IMG/VR virus record: IMGVR_UViG_3300009509_000167
Coordinates: 1 to 29,992 of that record
Length of the DNA: 29,992 nt
Reading direction: 5' to 3' (one strand)
Origin: a virus
The notes under the pieces are model-generated. The model was not told the DNA's origin, searched no databases, and saw only the letters and a program-made list of their open reading frames with translations. Shown one piece after another: positions 20,096 through 28,067 of this stretch (position 1 is the stretch's first letter; every line of letters starts with the position of its first letter). Made by a program: the position numbers and the translations under genes.

Positions 20096-20494
20096 ATGAG
20101 ACTCAGATCGGTCCTCGCCCTTGCGTTCCTGATTCTTCTGGCTGTTCAGGTGCTGGGCAAGCCACACTGGTATCATGCCTACGGAAGCACGGCCACCGGC
20201 TCGATGATCTACTTCCCTAGCCATGCGTCCGGGCTCTCGCTCTGCACCTCGGCAGACACGTTCCCCAACGGGGTGCTAAAAAACGCCTCTCCAACCTATG
20301 TCACGATCGCGATTGTGAGCGGCGGCGGGCCCGTCCTGATGACTCTCTATAGCAGCGATTTCCCCGCCGACTCGGCTAGGGTGACGCTTCGCTCGAATGT
20401 ATATCGCTTCGAGAATGGCGCCCTTGACTCGCTTCTCTTCATCTCCTTCAACAGCGGTCTCGACACTGTTCAGATTGAGGCCGCTTGGAAGTAG
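20096..20494 (+). CDS. Exported small beta protein, paralogue B
   Basis: Signal peptide RSVLALAFLILLAVQVLG. The mature part has ADTFPNGVLKNASPTYV, then LMTLYSSDFPADSARVTLR and the end VQIEAAWK. It shares the LYSSDF segment with paralogue A and ADTFP.G.LK..SPT with paralogue C. GGAGG precedes the ATG. Not recognised beyond the local family. Confidence 0.7.
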   Translation: MRLRSVLALAFLILLAVQVLGKPHWYHAYGSTATGSMIYFPSHASGLSLCTSADTFPNGVLKNASPTYVTIAIVSGGGPVLMTLYSSDFPADSARVTLRSNVYRFENGALDSLLFISFNSGLDTVQIEAAWK

Positions 20495-20501
20495 GTCCGT
20501 G

Positions 20502-20903
20502 ATGAAGAAGACACTCTCCAGCCTACTGCTGCTCACGCTGATTCTGGCAACAAGTCTGTATGCGAGGGGCAAGGACATTCAGACCTTCGAGGGCGGAACC
20601 TCAAGTTTCATGTTCCGTTGGCCATACCCTGGCTTGAACATCGGTCACGCGCTGACGCCGGCTGACACATTTCCGGACGGCAGGCTGAAGTGCGGCTCCC
20701 CGACCAGGATCCTCTTTACCCAAGAGGTGGACTACACCATCCCCATCTCGGTGATTCTCTACTCAAGACACGTCCCGACCGGAAAGGACACTGTTCAGCT
20801 CGGCCCGATCATCTATCTCTGGAATCACGGAGAACTTGACTCAGCTTTCGCCTACAATGTCTTTCTGGGGGCTACGATTCGTGCGGAGGCTGCGTATGAC
20901 TGA
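20502..20903 (+). CDS. Exported small beta protein, paralogue C
   Basis: ATG 20502 opens MKKTLSSLLLLTLILATSLYA, a strong signal peptide. The mature part has ADTFPDGRLKCGSPTRI and ILYSRHVPTGKDTVQLG, and ends IRAEAAYD, aligning with A and B but the most diverged. The frame extends upstream without a good start. The weak ribosome site (TAGGTCCGTG) may be offset by coupling to gene B. The capsid promoter at 20908 follows its stop. Confidence 0.7.
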   Translation: MKKTLSSLLLLTLILATSLYARGKDIQTFEGGTSSFMFRWPYPGLNIGHALTPADTFPDGRLKCGSPTRILFTQEVDYTIPISVILYSRHVPTGKDTVQLGPIIYLWNHGELDSAFAYNVFLGATIRAEAAYD

Positions 20904-20907
20904 GACC

Positions 20908-20935
20908 TTGACTGCTCGATTCTAGCCGCTATAGA
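20908..20935 (+). promoter_or_regulatory. Promoter ahead of the scaffold-capsid genes
   Basis: TTGACT (20908-20913, five of six), a 16-base spacer and TATAGA (20930-20935, four of six). The start point near 20942 leaves a very short leader before AGGAGG (20944-20949) and ATG 20956. It separates the exported cassette from the capsid genes and would let the capsid be made at a higher level. Confidence 0.65.
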
Positions 20936-20955
20936 CTACAGCCAGGAGGTGGCCC

Positions 20956-21393
20956 ATGACTGTTATGCAGGTCCCGGGGATGGGACAGTCACCCCAGGTC
21001 TCCCCGAGGGCCGACGCTAGGCCGACACCCGGGCAGCTTCCGGGCGTGAACCAGACGATGACGCCCCGGGGCGAGGCCCTGGATAAGCTCCATCGTCTGT
21101 ACGGCGAGAACCTGATGCTCATCGCCAAGGAGTTCAGCTCCAAGGGAGTCAACTTCGATCCGGCCGTCATGGCCCGGGCGCGCGATGGGCTCAACCAAGT
21201 GCTGGAAGCCTTCAAGGGCTTCCAGGCGACCGTCGGGCAAGGCCCGCCGGCACAGATGCCCCAGAGGGCGAGGCCCCCGCAGGTGCGACCGCTTGATTCC
21301 TCGGTCGATGCGATCACGCGCGCACCCATGGGTCCCGTCTCGGGGCAGGGTGACCAGAGTTTCGGGAACCCGAGGAACTTCACCCAAGGGTAA
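20956..21393 (+). CDS. Hypothetical structural protein, 145 residues
   Basis: Strong AGGAGG site. The N-terminal 35 residues and C-terminal 45 are Pro/Gln/Gly-rich and likely disordered; the middle (about 38-92) is helical with EALDKLHRLYGENLMLIAKEF and RARDGLNQVLEAFKGFQ. First gene after the capsid promoter and just before the scaffold candidate, so a head-assembly role is likely by position. Not recognised. Confidence 0.6.
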   Translation: MTVMQVPGMGQSPQVSPRADARPTPGQLPGVNQTMTPRGEALDKLHRLYGENLMLIAKEFSSKGVNFDPAVMARARDGLNQVLEAFKGFQATVGQGPPAQMPQRARPPQVRPLDSSVDAITRAPMGPVSGQGDQSFGNPRNFTQG

Positions 21394-21405
21394 GGAGCAG
21401 CCTCA

Positions 21406-22359
21406 ATGCCAGAGGACTCCATTCTAAGCGAAGGAAGCCCGATCCATCCGCTGATCCAAGCCCAGCAGGCGTCGGACGCTGCCGCGGCGGCACACGCGCC
21501 AGCAGGGCTCGCGGCAATCACGCAGATGGGCAATCCGGGCCAAGCCGAAGCCCCAGCAGCCCAGGCACAACGATCTGTGACTCCCCAAGGCACGCAGACG
21601 CCCGCGCAGCCCAATCTCCCCGAGACCCCACCGAATATGGTGGAGATCGGTGGAAAGGCGTATCCGGTCGACGAGGTGCTCAAGTGGAGAGACCGCGGCC
21701 TCATGCACCAGGACTACACCCGGAAGACCCAGGCGCTGGCCGAGGGCCGCCGAGAGGTAGCCGACGTGCTCGATGAAGTCCGTAACCTGCGACACGAGCT
21801 CCAGACCGAGAAGGAAGAGCTCCAGAGGTTACGTGAGATCCCCGAGCCGGACGACGAACTCTCAGGCTACGAAGAGCTCGAGGGCCAGTATCCGGGGCTT
21901 GCGTCGGTGATGAAGCGCCAGGAGCTGAGGACCGCAAGACTGGAACAGGCGCTTGCGAGAGAAGCTCAGGAGCGCAAGGACGCGCTCGAGAGGAGTCAGC
22001 GCGAATCAGCCCAACGTCTGGAAAACGAAAGGCTGAGTGCTGAACTTCAGGAGCTTCGCGACATGCCAGGATTCGACGAGGCAGAGGTGCTGAACGTCAT
22101 GCGTCAGCGCGGAATCGCCCATCCCCGGGACGCCTTCATGGCAATCCACGGGATGTCGATCGGGCGTGTCATCGGTCAGCGAGAGCTTGTGGAGCGCGGA
22201 GGGTCCGCCGCACCCGTGATGGGCGCCGGCCAGACCCAAGTGTCCCCGTCGTTCCAGCAGACGGGCAGGGTGCAAGCTGGACAGTTTGACCCCGCCCAGA
22301 CCGACTGGAACTCAATCCGAGACGAGGCACAGCGCCAGGCGGGATACCCGCCAGGCTAG
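21406..22359 (+). CDS. Scaffolding protein candidate
   Basis: Disordered Ala/Gln/Pro-rich N-terminus (1-75), a small folded segment with VEIGGKAYPVDEVLKWRDRG (79-98), then a long Glu/Arg/Gln coiled coil (about 110-225), and a Gly/Gln tail. A charged coiled-coil protein directly before the major capsid gene is the normal place and shape of a podovirus scaffold, which shapes the procapsid and then leaves. The N-terminal residues YTRKTQALAEGRREV also resemble phage head scaffolds. GGAGC site before ATG. Call rests on shape and order. Confidence 0.7.
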   Translation: MPEDSILSEGSPIHPLIQAQQASDAAAAAHAPAGLAAITQMGNPGQAEAPAAQAQRSVTPQGTQTPAQPNLPETPPNMVEIGGKAYPVDEVLKWRDRGLMHQDYTRKTQALAEGRREVADVLDEVRNLRHELQTEKEELQRLREIPEPDDELSGYEELEGQYPGLASVMKRQELRTARLEQALAREAQERKDALERSQRESAQRLENERLSAELQELRDMPGFDEAEVLNVMRQRGIAHPRDAFMAIHGMSIGRVIGQRELVERGGSAAPVMGAGQTQVSPSFQQTGRVQAGQFDPAQTDWNSIRDEAQRQAGYPPG

Positions 22360-22425
22360 ACCCCACGCGCCCCTCTAGCTCCATCGACGCCGTGAGTGCC
22401 CTCACAAGCACGATGAGGGAAACTC

Positions 22426-23394
22426 ATGTCGCTAAACTCCCTGTACGACGAGCTGGCGACCGCGACCGAGGACTACTTCGCGCCAAAGGTGGTCGACAAC
22501 ATCTTCAAGTCGAACCCCTTCGCGTTGAGACTTCGCGCGAACGCCCAGACTCTGGGAGGCGGCCTCACGATCAACATGCCCATGATCTACAAGACGGGAT
22601 CGGGCGAGTGGATCGGTGAGTGGCAGACGTTTGACGCTGAGTACGAAGAGGAAGTCGGCGCGGCTCAACTGGACTGGAAAATCTACACGACCGGAGTGGT
22701 CTTGTCGGCTCTCCAGCTCCTGAAGAACGCCGATGCGCCGACGCGGCGTTTCGACCTGGCGAAGATCAAGAACATCGTCGCCGCGAAGCGCTGTGCGCAC
22801 AATCTGGGGCAGGCCGTGTTCGACCTGAACGATGGCGCCCTGGATGCCAAAGCCGTCGATTCGCTTGACCTGGCCGTTTCGGACTCCACCGAGACCGGAA
22901 CGACTTACGCGGGGATCACCCGCACGGGCTCGGGCGATGTCGCGGTCTGGGATGCCAACATCTCTTCGGCCTCCGCGCTCACCCTCGAGGCGCTCCAGGA
23001 TCTCTGGGGCGACTGCGAAGAAGGTGATGAGTCCCCGGACTTCAACGTCACTTGCCAAGCCAACTTCAACAGGTACTGGAACCTTCTGACGCCGATGCAG
23101 CGTCTCGGCTCCGATCTGATGGGCAAGGCTGGCTTCCGGAGTCTTCAGTTCAACGGTACGCCGGTCGTGGTCGACAGCCACGTCTCGAGCGTCGCCGGCG
23201 GCGGCTCCTACGATTACTGGTACATGCTGAACATGGCGCACGTGATTCTGCGGCCGCACCGGCTGGCGTTCTACAAGTTCATGCGCAGCGTGATGCCCTG
23301 GAATCAGTGGGTCGCCCTCGGTCGGTACTTCTTCGTTGGCAACCTCTGTGTGGACGCTCCGCGCTACCAGGGGAAAGCCAAGTTCACGAGTTAG
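22426..23394 (+). CDS. Major capsid protein
   Basis: The shell-forming protein of HK97-like fold. N-terminal arm (1-40) with DYFAPKVVDNIFKSNP; then LTINMPMIYKTGSGEWIGEW as first core strands, a helical spine around LALLKN-type segments (about 95-130), and late strands PVVVDSHVSSV and YWYMLNMAHVILRPH leading to a conserved end RYFFVGNLCVDAPRYQG. Length 322 suits podovirus capsid proteins. It lies after the scaffold candidate. Its leader has two short hairpins, one pairing the start region. The N-terminal arm is copied in the small gene at 8990-9214. Confidence 0.82.
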   Translation: MSLNSLYDELATATEDYFAPKVVDNIFKSNPFALRLRANAQTLGGGLTINMPMIYKTGSGEWIGEWQTFDAEYEEEVGAAQLDWKIYTTGVVLSALQLLKNADAPTRRFDLAKIKNIVAAKRCAHNLGQAVFDLNDGALDAKAVDSLDLAVSDSTETGTTYAGITRTGSGDVAVWDANISSASALTLEALQDLWGDCEEGDESPDFNVTCQANFNRYWNLLTPMQRLGSDLMGKAGFRSLQFNGTPVVVDSHVSSVAGGGSYDYWYMLNMAHVILRPHRLAFYKFMRSVMPWNQWVALGRYFFVGNLCVDAPRYQGKAKFTS

Positions 23395-23403
23395 GAGGCT
23401 AAA

Positions 23404-23910
23404 ATGAGTCGCTACCCGGCAGCAGCGGGTCAGGGGCTTTACCAAGCCTCTGCAACTCAGAAGCACCGTCTCGGCGAGGAGTACGCTTTCGACACCGCCA
23501 ACGGCGTCGTTCATGCGGTCTACGTGAAGAACGTCCACACGACCACGATCAACGGTGGCGTGTGGGTCGGCCACGAGGGTGCGGCCGACAGCGTCTTCTG
23601 CGAAGTCAACATGAACTACGTCAACAACGCGAGTTGGTCTGGCGGCATCGTCGGGATGCTCTGCGCAACGTTGACGAGCAACTACTACGGATGGGCTGCT
23701 TACCGCGGTCCGGTTACCGTCGCCCGCTTCGGGCACGCTCCGGCACTCAGTACGGCCCTGCGGAGATGCTCCATCAACACGGACGGTGTTCTCTCCACCT
23801 GTGTGACCAACTCCTCCTACATTCGTGTGGGAGGTTCTCTGCGCGTGACGACGACGACCGTTGCCTCCACAGGCGGCGACGGCGCGATCGTCGATCTGTA
23901 TTGGAGGTAG
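23404..23910 (+). CDS. Head decoration or fibre-like protein, 168 residues
   Basis: Ten bases after the capsid stop, with TAGGAGG upstream. The product is beta-rich with short hydrophobic strands (VVHAVYVKNV, VWVGHEG, YIRVGGSLRVTTTTV) and a Gly/Thr/Ser end. Position and composition fit a capsid decoration or small fibre protein. No specific family recognised. The following gene may modify such surface proteins with sugars. Confidence 0.6.
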   Translation: MSRYPAAAGQGLYQASATQKHRLGEEYAFDTANGVVHAVYVKNVHTTTINGGVWVGHEGAADSVFCEVNMNYVNNASWSGGIVGMLCATLTSNYYGWAAYRGPVTVARFGHAPALSTALRRCSINTDGVLSTCVTNSSYIRVGGSLRVTTTTVASTGGDGAIVDLYWR

Positions 23911-23915
23911 AAGAC

Positions 23916-25430
23916 GTGGACCCCAACGTCGAAGTGATGGATCAAGTGGAAGCTCCCGTCTATAAGACGGAGAGCCAGAGACTGCTGTGCCCTTCGGCTA
24001 CGGCCGAGAGGCTCAAGGAGTTCGCGTTTGGCGTCGCTGTCTTGACCCCGACCAGAGTCATGGTCAGGGAAACGGCGCTTGCACTGAAGCGTCTCATCAT
24101 TCCGATGTTTGGGAATCCTATCTACTACTCTCCAGATGGAATGCCTGTCGACCAGGCGAGGAATACCGTGGTCGCTCAGGCGCTGCATGATGGGGTGGAG
24201 TGGTTGTTCTTCATCGACTACGATGTCGCTCCACCCCCTCACGCTCTCGTGAAGCTGCTGAAGCTGAACACCCCGATCTCCGCTGGCGTTTATCACCTGA
24301 AATCCATCCCGAGCTGGCCGCTGATCTACATCAAGGGCTGGCCGTGGGCGTTCGAGGACTATGACCTTGGAGACCTCATCGACGCCGATGGCTGCGGAAT
24401 GGGCTGCACGCTCATTCACATGGACGTCTTCAGAAAGATCAAGCCGCCGTGGTTCAAGACCTCCGAGGGTTACGATCCCGAGACGTCTTGGCCCGCCGGC
24501 TTTCACACAGAGGACATCTACTTCTGCAACAAGGCGAAGGACGCTGGGTACAAGGTCATCGTAGACACCACCATTCAGGCGGATCACGTCGATTGGCGCT
24601 CAGGGATGATCTACCGCTACATCCCAGATCCGAACGGCGGGAAACGTGGAACTCCCGGATGGCTCTATCGACGCAACGGGCTCTACGCGGTCGAAACGAT
24701 GGGGGATCTCCGTCATCCTGGGTACAGCCGTGCGAAAACTGCACCGCCCAAGCGCTCCAAGCAGATGATTGACCTCGGTTGCGGGCCTGTCCCGGCGCCA
24801 GGCTTCACCGGGATTGATCTTCACCCCCAATCACCCGACATCATCGAGGGAGACATCTCGGATCTTCGGTGGTATCGAGAGCGTTTCGGCCTCGCTGAAG
24901 CGATCCGCAGTTCTCATTCCCTTGAGCACATGAGTCATCAGGACGTCGTCAGGATCTTCCGCGACTGGGTGAACACGTTGCAGCCCGGGGGGCGGATCGA
25001 GGTCAGGGTTCCTGACGGAGAGTATCACATGCGCGAGTTCATCAAGAGGATCGACGAGAAGGAGGATGTCGATCCCATGTGCGACTGGCTGAACGCTACG
25101 TTGTTCGGCTATCAGATCGGGAAGGGTCAGGAGCACAAGACGCTGTTTACGGCAAGGAGGCTTGAGGCTCTAGCGAACACCGTCGGACTGGTCGACGTGA
25201 AGGTCGAAAAGAAGATGATCGAGGGCGACAAGTCCATGATGCCCGATACGGCAGAACTCGTGCTGACGGCACGCAGACCGGAGGTCGAGAATTGTCAACC
25301 CAAACCATCACAGAACGAACCCGAGACAGCCACGGGGTCTACATCAGGGAAACGGGGAAGTTCACGGCGTCGGGTACGTCAGACCTGCAAATCCAAACGA
25401 AGCTCAAGCACGTCATCTGGGCGAAAGTGA
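23916..25430 (+). CDS. Glycosyltransferase fused to a SAM methyltransferase
   Basis: GTG 23916 follows GGAGG by eight bases. Residues about 35-270 form a GT-A glycosyltransferase: LFFIDYDVAPPP (97-108) with the DxD metal motif at 101-103, VYHLKSIPSWPLI, and TEDIYFCNKAKDAGY (199 onward) with the ED pair. Residues about 280-455 form a class I methyltransferase: IDLGCG (285-290), Asp301 after strand 2, and SSHSLEHMS (332-340). It would move a sugar and methylate the product, perhaps on a virion or host glycan. The C-terminal 46 residues overlap the next gene in another frame and are Ser/Arg-rich. Placement in the head module is unusual. Confidence 0.8.
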   Translation: MDPNVEVMDQVEAPVYKTESQRLLCPSATAERLKEFAFGVAVLTPTRVMVRETALALKRLIIPMFGNPIYYSPDGMPVDQARNTVVAQALHDGVEWLFFIDYDVAPPPHALVKLLKLNTPISAGVYHLKSIPSWPLIYIKGWPWAFEDYDLGDLIDADGCGMGCTLIHMDVFRKIKPPWFKTSEGYDPETSWPAGFHTEDIYFCNKAKDAGYKVIVDTTIQADHVDWRSGMIYRYIPDPNGGKRGTPGWLYRRNGLYAVETMGDLRHPGYSRAKTAPPKRSKQMIDLGCGPVPAPGFTGIDLHPQSPDIIEGDISDLRWYRERFGLAEAIRSSHSLEHMSHQDVVRIFRDWVNTLQPGGRIEVRVPDGEYHMREFIKRIDEKEDVDPMCDWLNATLFGYQIGKGQEHKTLFTARRLEALANTVGLVDVKVEKKMIEGDKSMMPDTAELVLTARRPEVENCQPKPSQNEPETATGSTSGKRGSSRRRVRQTCKSKRSSSTSSGRK

Positions 25431-25585
25431 CGAGCGCAGGGGCAAGCGCGACGAACAACATTGAGTTCTACGTCAACTCTGACGACAACGCCGGGAACGA
25501 CCAGGCGGGAGACGGCGGAATCATCCACATTGAGTCTGGAATTGCCGCCGAGTTGCATCTCTACGAAGCGATCGGAGTCGGCTGA
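25292..25585 (+). CDS. Small beta protein, tandem paralogue 1
   Basis: TTG start with GGAGG seven bases upstream. 97 residues, beta-rich: YIRETGKFTASG, LQIQTKLKHVIWAKVTS, NNIEFYVNSD, IHIESG. It starts 139 bases inside the glycosyltransferase end. The next two products repeat the same order of strands, so these are tandem duplicates. Possible fibre, spike or head-fibre subunits by position; not recognised. Confidence 0.65.
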   Translation: MSTQTITERTRDSHGVYIRETGKFTASGTSDLQIQTKLKHVIWAKVTSAGASATNNIEFYVNSDDNAGNDQAGDGGIIHIESGIAAELHLYEAIGVG

Positions 25586-25878
25586 TGGCAACCGCAACGA
25601 AGACGGTGCGGGGACGAAACGTCGTCGGCACGCACCGAGAGGAGTACGGAACCTTTACCGGCGCTGCGGGAGGAACCGTCGAGCTCCAGACCGCGATCGG
25701 GCACCTCGAGCAGGTGGAGGTCGTGGTCTTGGGTTCTACGGCCACCGCAGACGTCGACATCTACTTGAACACGAACACGACGACGAACAATGTGGCCGGC
25801 TACGAAGGGATGTTCCATCTCGAGAAGGGCCGTGACGTATCTCTACAAGGCCACGGGAAGGGGCTAGGCAATGGCTGA
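25585..25878 (+). CDS. Small beta protein, tandem paralogue 2
   Basis: TGATG overlap with paralogue 1. Strands EYGTFTGAAGGTVELQTAIG, VEVVVLGSTAT, VDIYLNTNT and MFHLEKG match those of paralogue 1 in order and spacing. The same length of 97 residues supports duplication. It ends GLGNG. Function unknown, virion surface likely by context. Confidence 0.65.
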   Translation: MATATKTVRGRNVVGTHREEYGTFTGAAGGTVELQTAIGHLEQVEVVVLGSTATADVDIYLNTNTTTNNVAGYEGMFHLEKGRDVSLQGHGKGLGNG

Positions 25879-26173
25879 CGTCACGATCACCCGGCGCATT
25901 CACCGGATGACGGGAAGCAAGCACGAGTTCGAGTTGATCTTCACGACTACCGCTGCGACGGGCACGGTGCAGACCGGCCTCGGTTGGGTCGAGTACGCAT
26001 CAATGCAGGGCATGGACGCGAACGACAACAACGTCAGGATCTGCAAGAACTCGTTGACCGCTTCCGCAACGGAGGATGATCCGGGTGTCGTCTACTTCGC
26101 TGGGGCGGCGACGTCGAACACTTACCGGATGATCGCCAAGGGACGGGGCCGTCGATCCGACGATCACCGATGA
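25871..26173 (+). CDS. Small beta protein, tandem paralogue 3, C-terminus possibly frame-broken
   Basis: Eight-base overlap with paralogue 2. Strands ELIFTTTAATGTVQTGLG, VEYASMQG, VRICKNS and VVYFAG repeat the pattern. The last nine or so residues (RGRRSDDHR) differ in composition, and the other frame at the same place starts a lectin-like protein without a start codon. The protein may therefore continue into that frame after a one-base shift near the G-run at 26141-26148. Confidence 0.6.
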   Translation: MADVTITRRIHRMTGSKHEFELIFTTTAATGTVQTGLGWVEYASMQGMDANDNNVRICKNSLTASATEDDPGVVYFAGAATSNTYRMIAKGRGRRSDDHR

Positions 26174-27305
26174 GCTGATTGCCTGGAACTTCGATGAGCA
26201 GACCGGATACCCGGGCTCGCTCTCGATCTGGGCGGGGTACGCCTCGGCCGCGGAGAACACCCCGGCGATGCAGGCGAACGGTCTTACCATGTCTGATCCG
26301 ACATGGGACACGAACGATTCGAGCGGCATGGGCGTCTGCTACGGAGAGAGCTACGAGCCCAACGCCCCAGACCTCGGATCCTACAAGGTCGCCATCGCCA
26401 CGCTGAGTCCATTGACAGCCAATTACGTCTGGGCTGGTGGCGGCGCGGGCGGTGACTGGACGGTGCACAGCTTCTGGTGGAACGACCAGGGCAAGCAGAC
26501 CGGCGATGATCGTATGGGCTTCATCTGCGACTTCGAGGCGAAATACACCCCCTCTCTCGGGATCTACTGGGACCCGAACCACGCCAATCCTGCCTATCAG
26601 AATAAGTATCTCCTGCGGCACGGTGGCATGGGAAGCCCGACGGATGTCGACACGGGAGTCACCCGTTCCGCTGGTTGGCATCACGCTCTCATCGCCGGGA
26701 TAACCGTGGACCTCGGCGGTGCCCCGTTCAACGTCTACTTCCAGGTGCTCGCTGTGTTCATTGACGGCGTTCGGGTTGTGCTCCTTCAGGAAAGTGACGG
26801 GACGCTCGATACCCCGGATTCTGGTCGCTGGGGTTTCTACTACGACGAGACCGTTGGTGGCACAGGCGTTGGATACAACGATTTCCCGTGCTACTTCGAC
26901 TCGATGAAGCACTGGGCGGGACTGAGGTATCCCAATCACGTCGAGGCTGAGTTCCCGGTCGCGAGGCCCAAGTCGATCCAGGCGATTACAAGCCTAAGCA
27001 TAAGTGTGGACACCGCCGGCCAGGACATCGGCGGACAGTGTTTTCTCTATTTCGCGGTCTCGAATGACAGCGGGCAAACCTACGGAACACGGCAAGTGCT
27101 CAACCTTGCGAATCTGCAAGCCGTTGTCTGGGCTGGGCGGGGCAGAGACGTCATCAAATTGAGCGCCATCATGCTGTGCAACGTAGGCGGTATCAATGGG
27201 ATCTTCTCGCCACGGATCAACAAGATTGAGATCGGCTACTACGGAGACTGGACCGAACTCGATACACCCGTCGGCGTGTTCACCGAGATGGTCAGTCCTT
27301 CTTAG
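26133..27305 (+). CDS. Lectin-like (concanavalin/LamG-type) fibre protein without its own start
   Basis: The frame is open from 26133 and reads as real protein from about 26154 (ITDELIAWNFDEQTGYPG), yet has no ATG, GTG or TTG before ATG 26268. The body has WTVHSFWWND, MGFICDFEAKYTPSLGIYWD, GWHHALIAGITV with VFIDGVRV, the classic jelly-roll pattern of LamG/concanavalin domains that bind sugars. A C-terminal sheet domain (about 27000-27305) follows. Most likely it is fused to paralogue 3 by a +1 shift; a fixed start at 26268 would cut the first strand. Fibre or receptor-binding role inferred. Confidence 0.65.
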   Translation, partial: SPRDGAVDPTITDELIAWNFDEQTGYPGSLSIWAGYASAAENTPAMQANGLTMSDPTWDTNDSSGMGVCYGESYEPNAPDLGSYKVAIATLSPLTANYVWAGGGAGGDWTVHSFWWNDQGKQTGDDRMGFICDFEAKYTPSLGIYWDPNHANPAYQNKYLLRHGGMGSPTDVDTGVTRSAGWHHALIAGITVDLGGAPFNVYFQVLAVFIDGVRVVLLQESDGTLDTPDSGRWGFYYDETVGGTGVGYNDFPCYFDSMKHWAGLRYPNHVEAEFPVARPKSIQAITSLSISVDTAGQDIGGQCFLYFAVSNDSGQTYGTRQVLNLANLQAVVWAGRGRDVIKLSAIMLCNVGGINGIFSPRINKIEIGYYGDWTELDTPVGVFTEMVSPS

Positions 27306-27313
27306 GAGGAATC

Positions 27314-28066
27314 ATGGGCGATCCCTTCATGTGGACCGGGACGGAGCTCATCAACAGCGTGCGCGGCTCCATCGGGGACCCCACGAACCGAGCCACACAG
27401 AGATTCGAGGACGCAGACATCGTCTTGGCGCTGAATCGTGCGATCCCGAAGCTCGCCAAGGACGTTCAGGGGGTTCTGTCCCAGACAGTTTGGGAGTGCG
27501 CGTTGACCCAGGGGACGAGGGAATACACCGCGCCAGCAGGATTTCTCTACGATCGTCATGTCGAGCTCGAGTACGACACTGACGACGTCCGCACGCTGAC
27601 GTACATGACCATCGACGAATACCGCGAGCTCGCGGTCAGAAATCCAGAGTACGAGGGGGTGCCATATCGGTACGGGATTTGGCGCAAGCTCGGTCAGGAT
27701 GACTTCTCCTACAACCCGCCGCTGTTCATCCTCTGGCCGAACCCGAGTGCCGAGGTCGACACCAAGAAACTCAGGGTCTGGGGATTCAAGCTGCCGGACA
27801 AGATCGAGACCACGAACCTCGGGAAGACCGTTGAGGTTGATCCTCGGCATTGCGAAGCACTGGTGGCTTGGGCGGCCAAGATCCTGCTCGCCGATGACAA
27901 CGAGCTCGCACTCTCGAGGGACGCCAAGGAGGACTACTACCGCGAGGTCACCCAGATCAAGGGCGAGCAGACGCGCCGCAGCAGGAGTCGGCACATTCAA
28001 CTGAAGCCGCGACCGTCGATTCTGGCAGGAACGGGGCAACCCATCATCTTCCGCAACAGGAGCTAG
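27314..28066 (+). CDS. Head-tail adaptor protein
   Basis: Residues about 8-60 form helices typical of podovirus gp4/gp11-type adaptors (TELINSVRGSIGD, FEDADIVLALNRAIPKLAKD), then REYTAPAGFLYDRHVELEYD, a PPLFILWPNPSAE strand pair, and late helices with HCEALVAWAAKILLAD. The basic, Arg-rich C-terminus suits contact with the portal. GGAGG precedes the ATG. It would cap the portal and join the nozzle. Neighbour of the nozzle gene, as expected. Confidence 0.75.
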   Translation: MGDPFMWTGTELINSVRGSIGDPTNRATQRFEDADIVLALNRAIPKLAKDVQGVLSQTVWECALTQGTREYTAPAGFLYDRHVELEYDTDDVRTLTYMTIDEYRELAVRNPEYEGVPYRYGIWRKLGQDDFSYNPPLFILWPNPSAEVDTKKLRVWGFKLPDKIETTNLGKTVEVDPRHCEALVAWAAKILLADDNELALSRDAKEDYYREVTQIKGEQTRRSRSRHIQLKPRPSILAGTGQPIIFRNRS

Positions 28067-28067
28067 G

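Noticed and set aside
22432-23736. Long antisense open frame (434 codons) opposite the major capsid gene
   Set aside because: It mirrors codon positions of a well-supported capsid gene, is Arg/Val/Asp-rich without domain features, and has no ribosome site of note.
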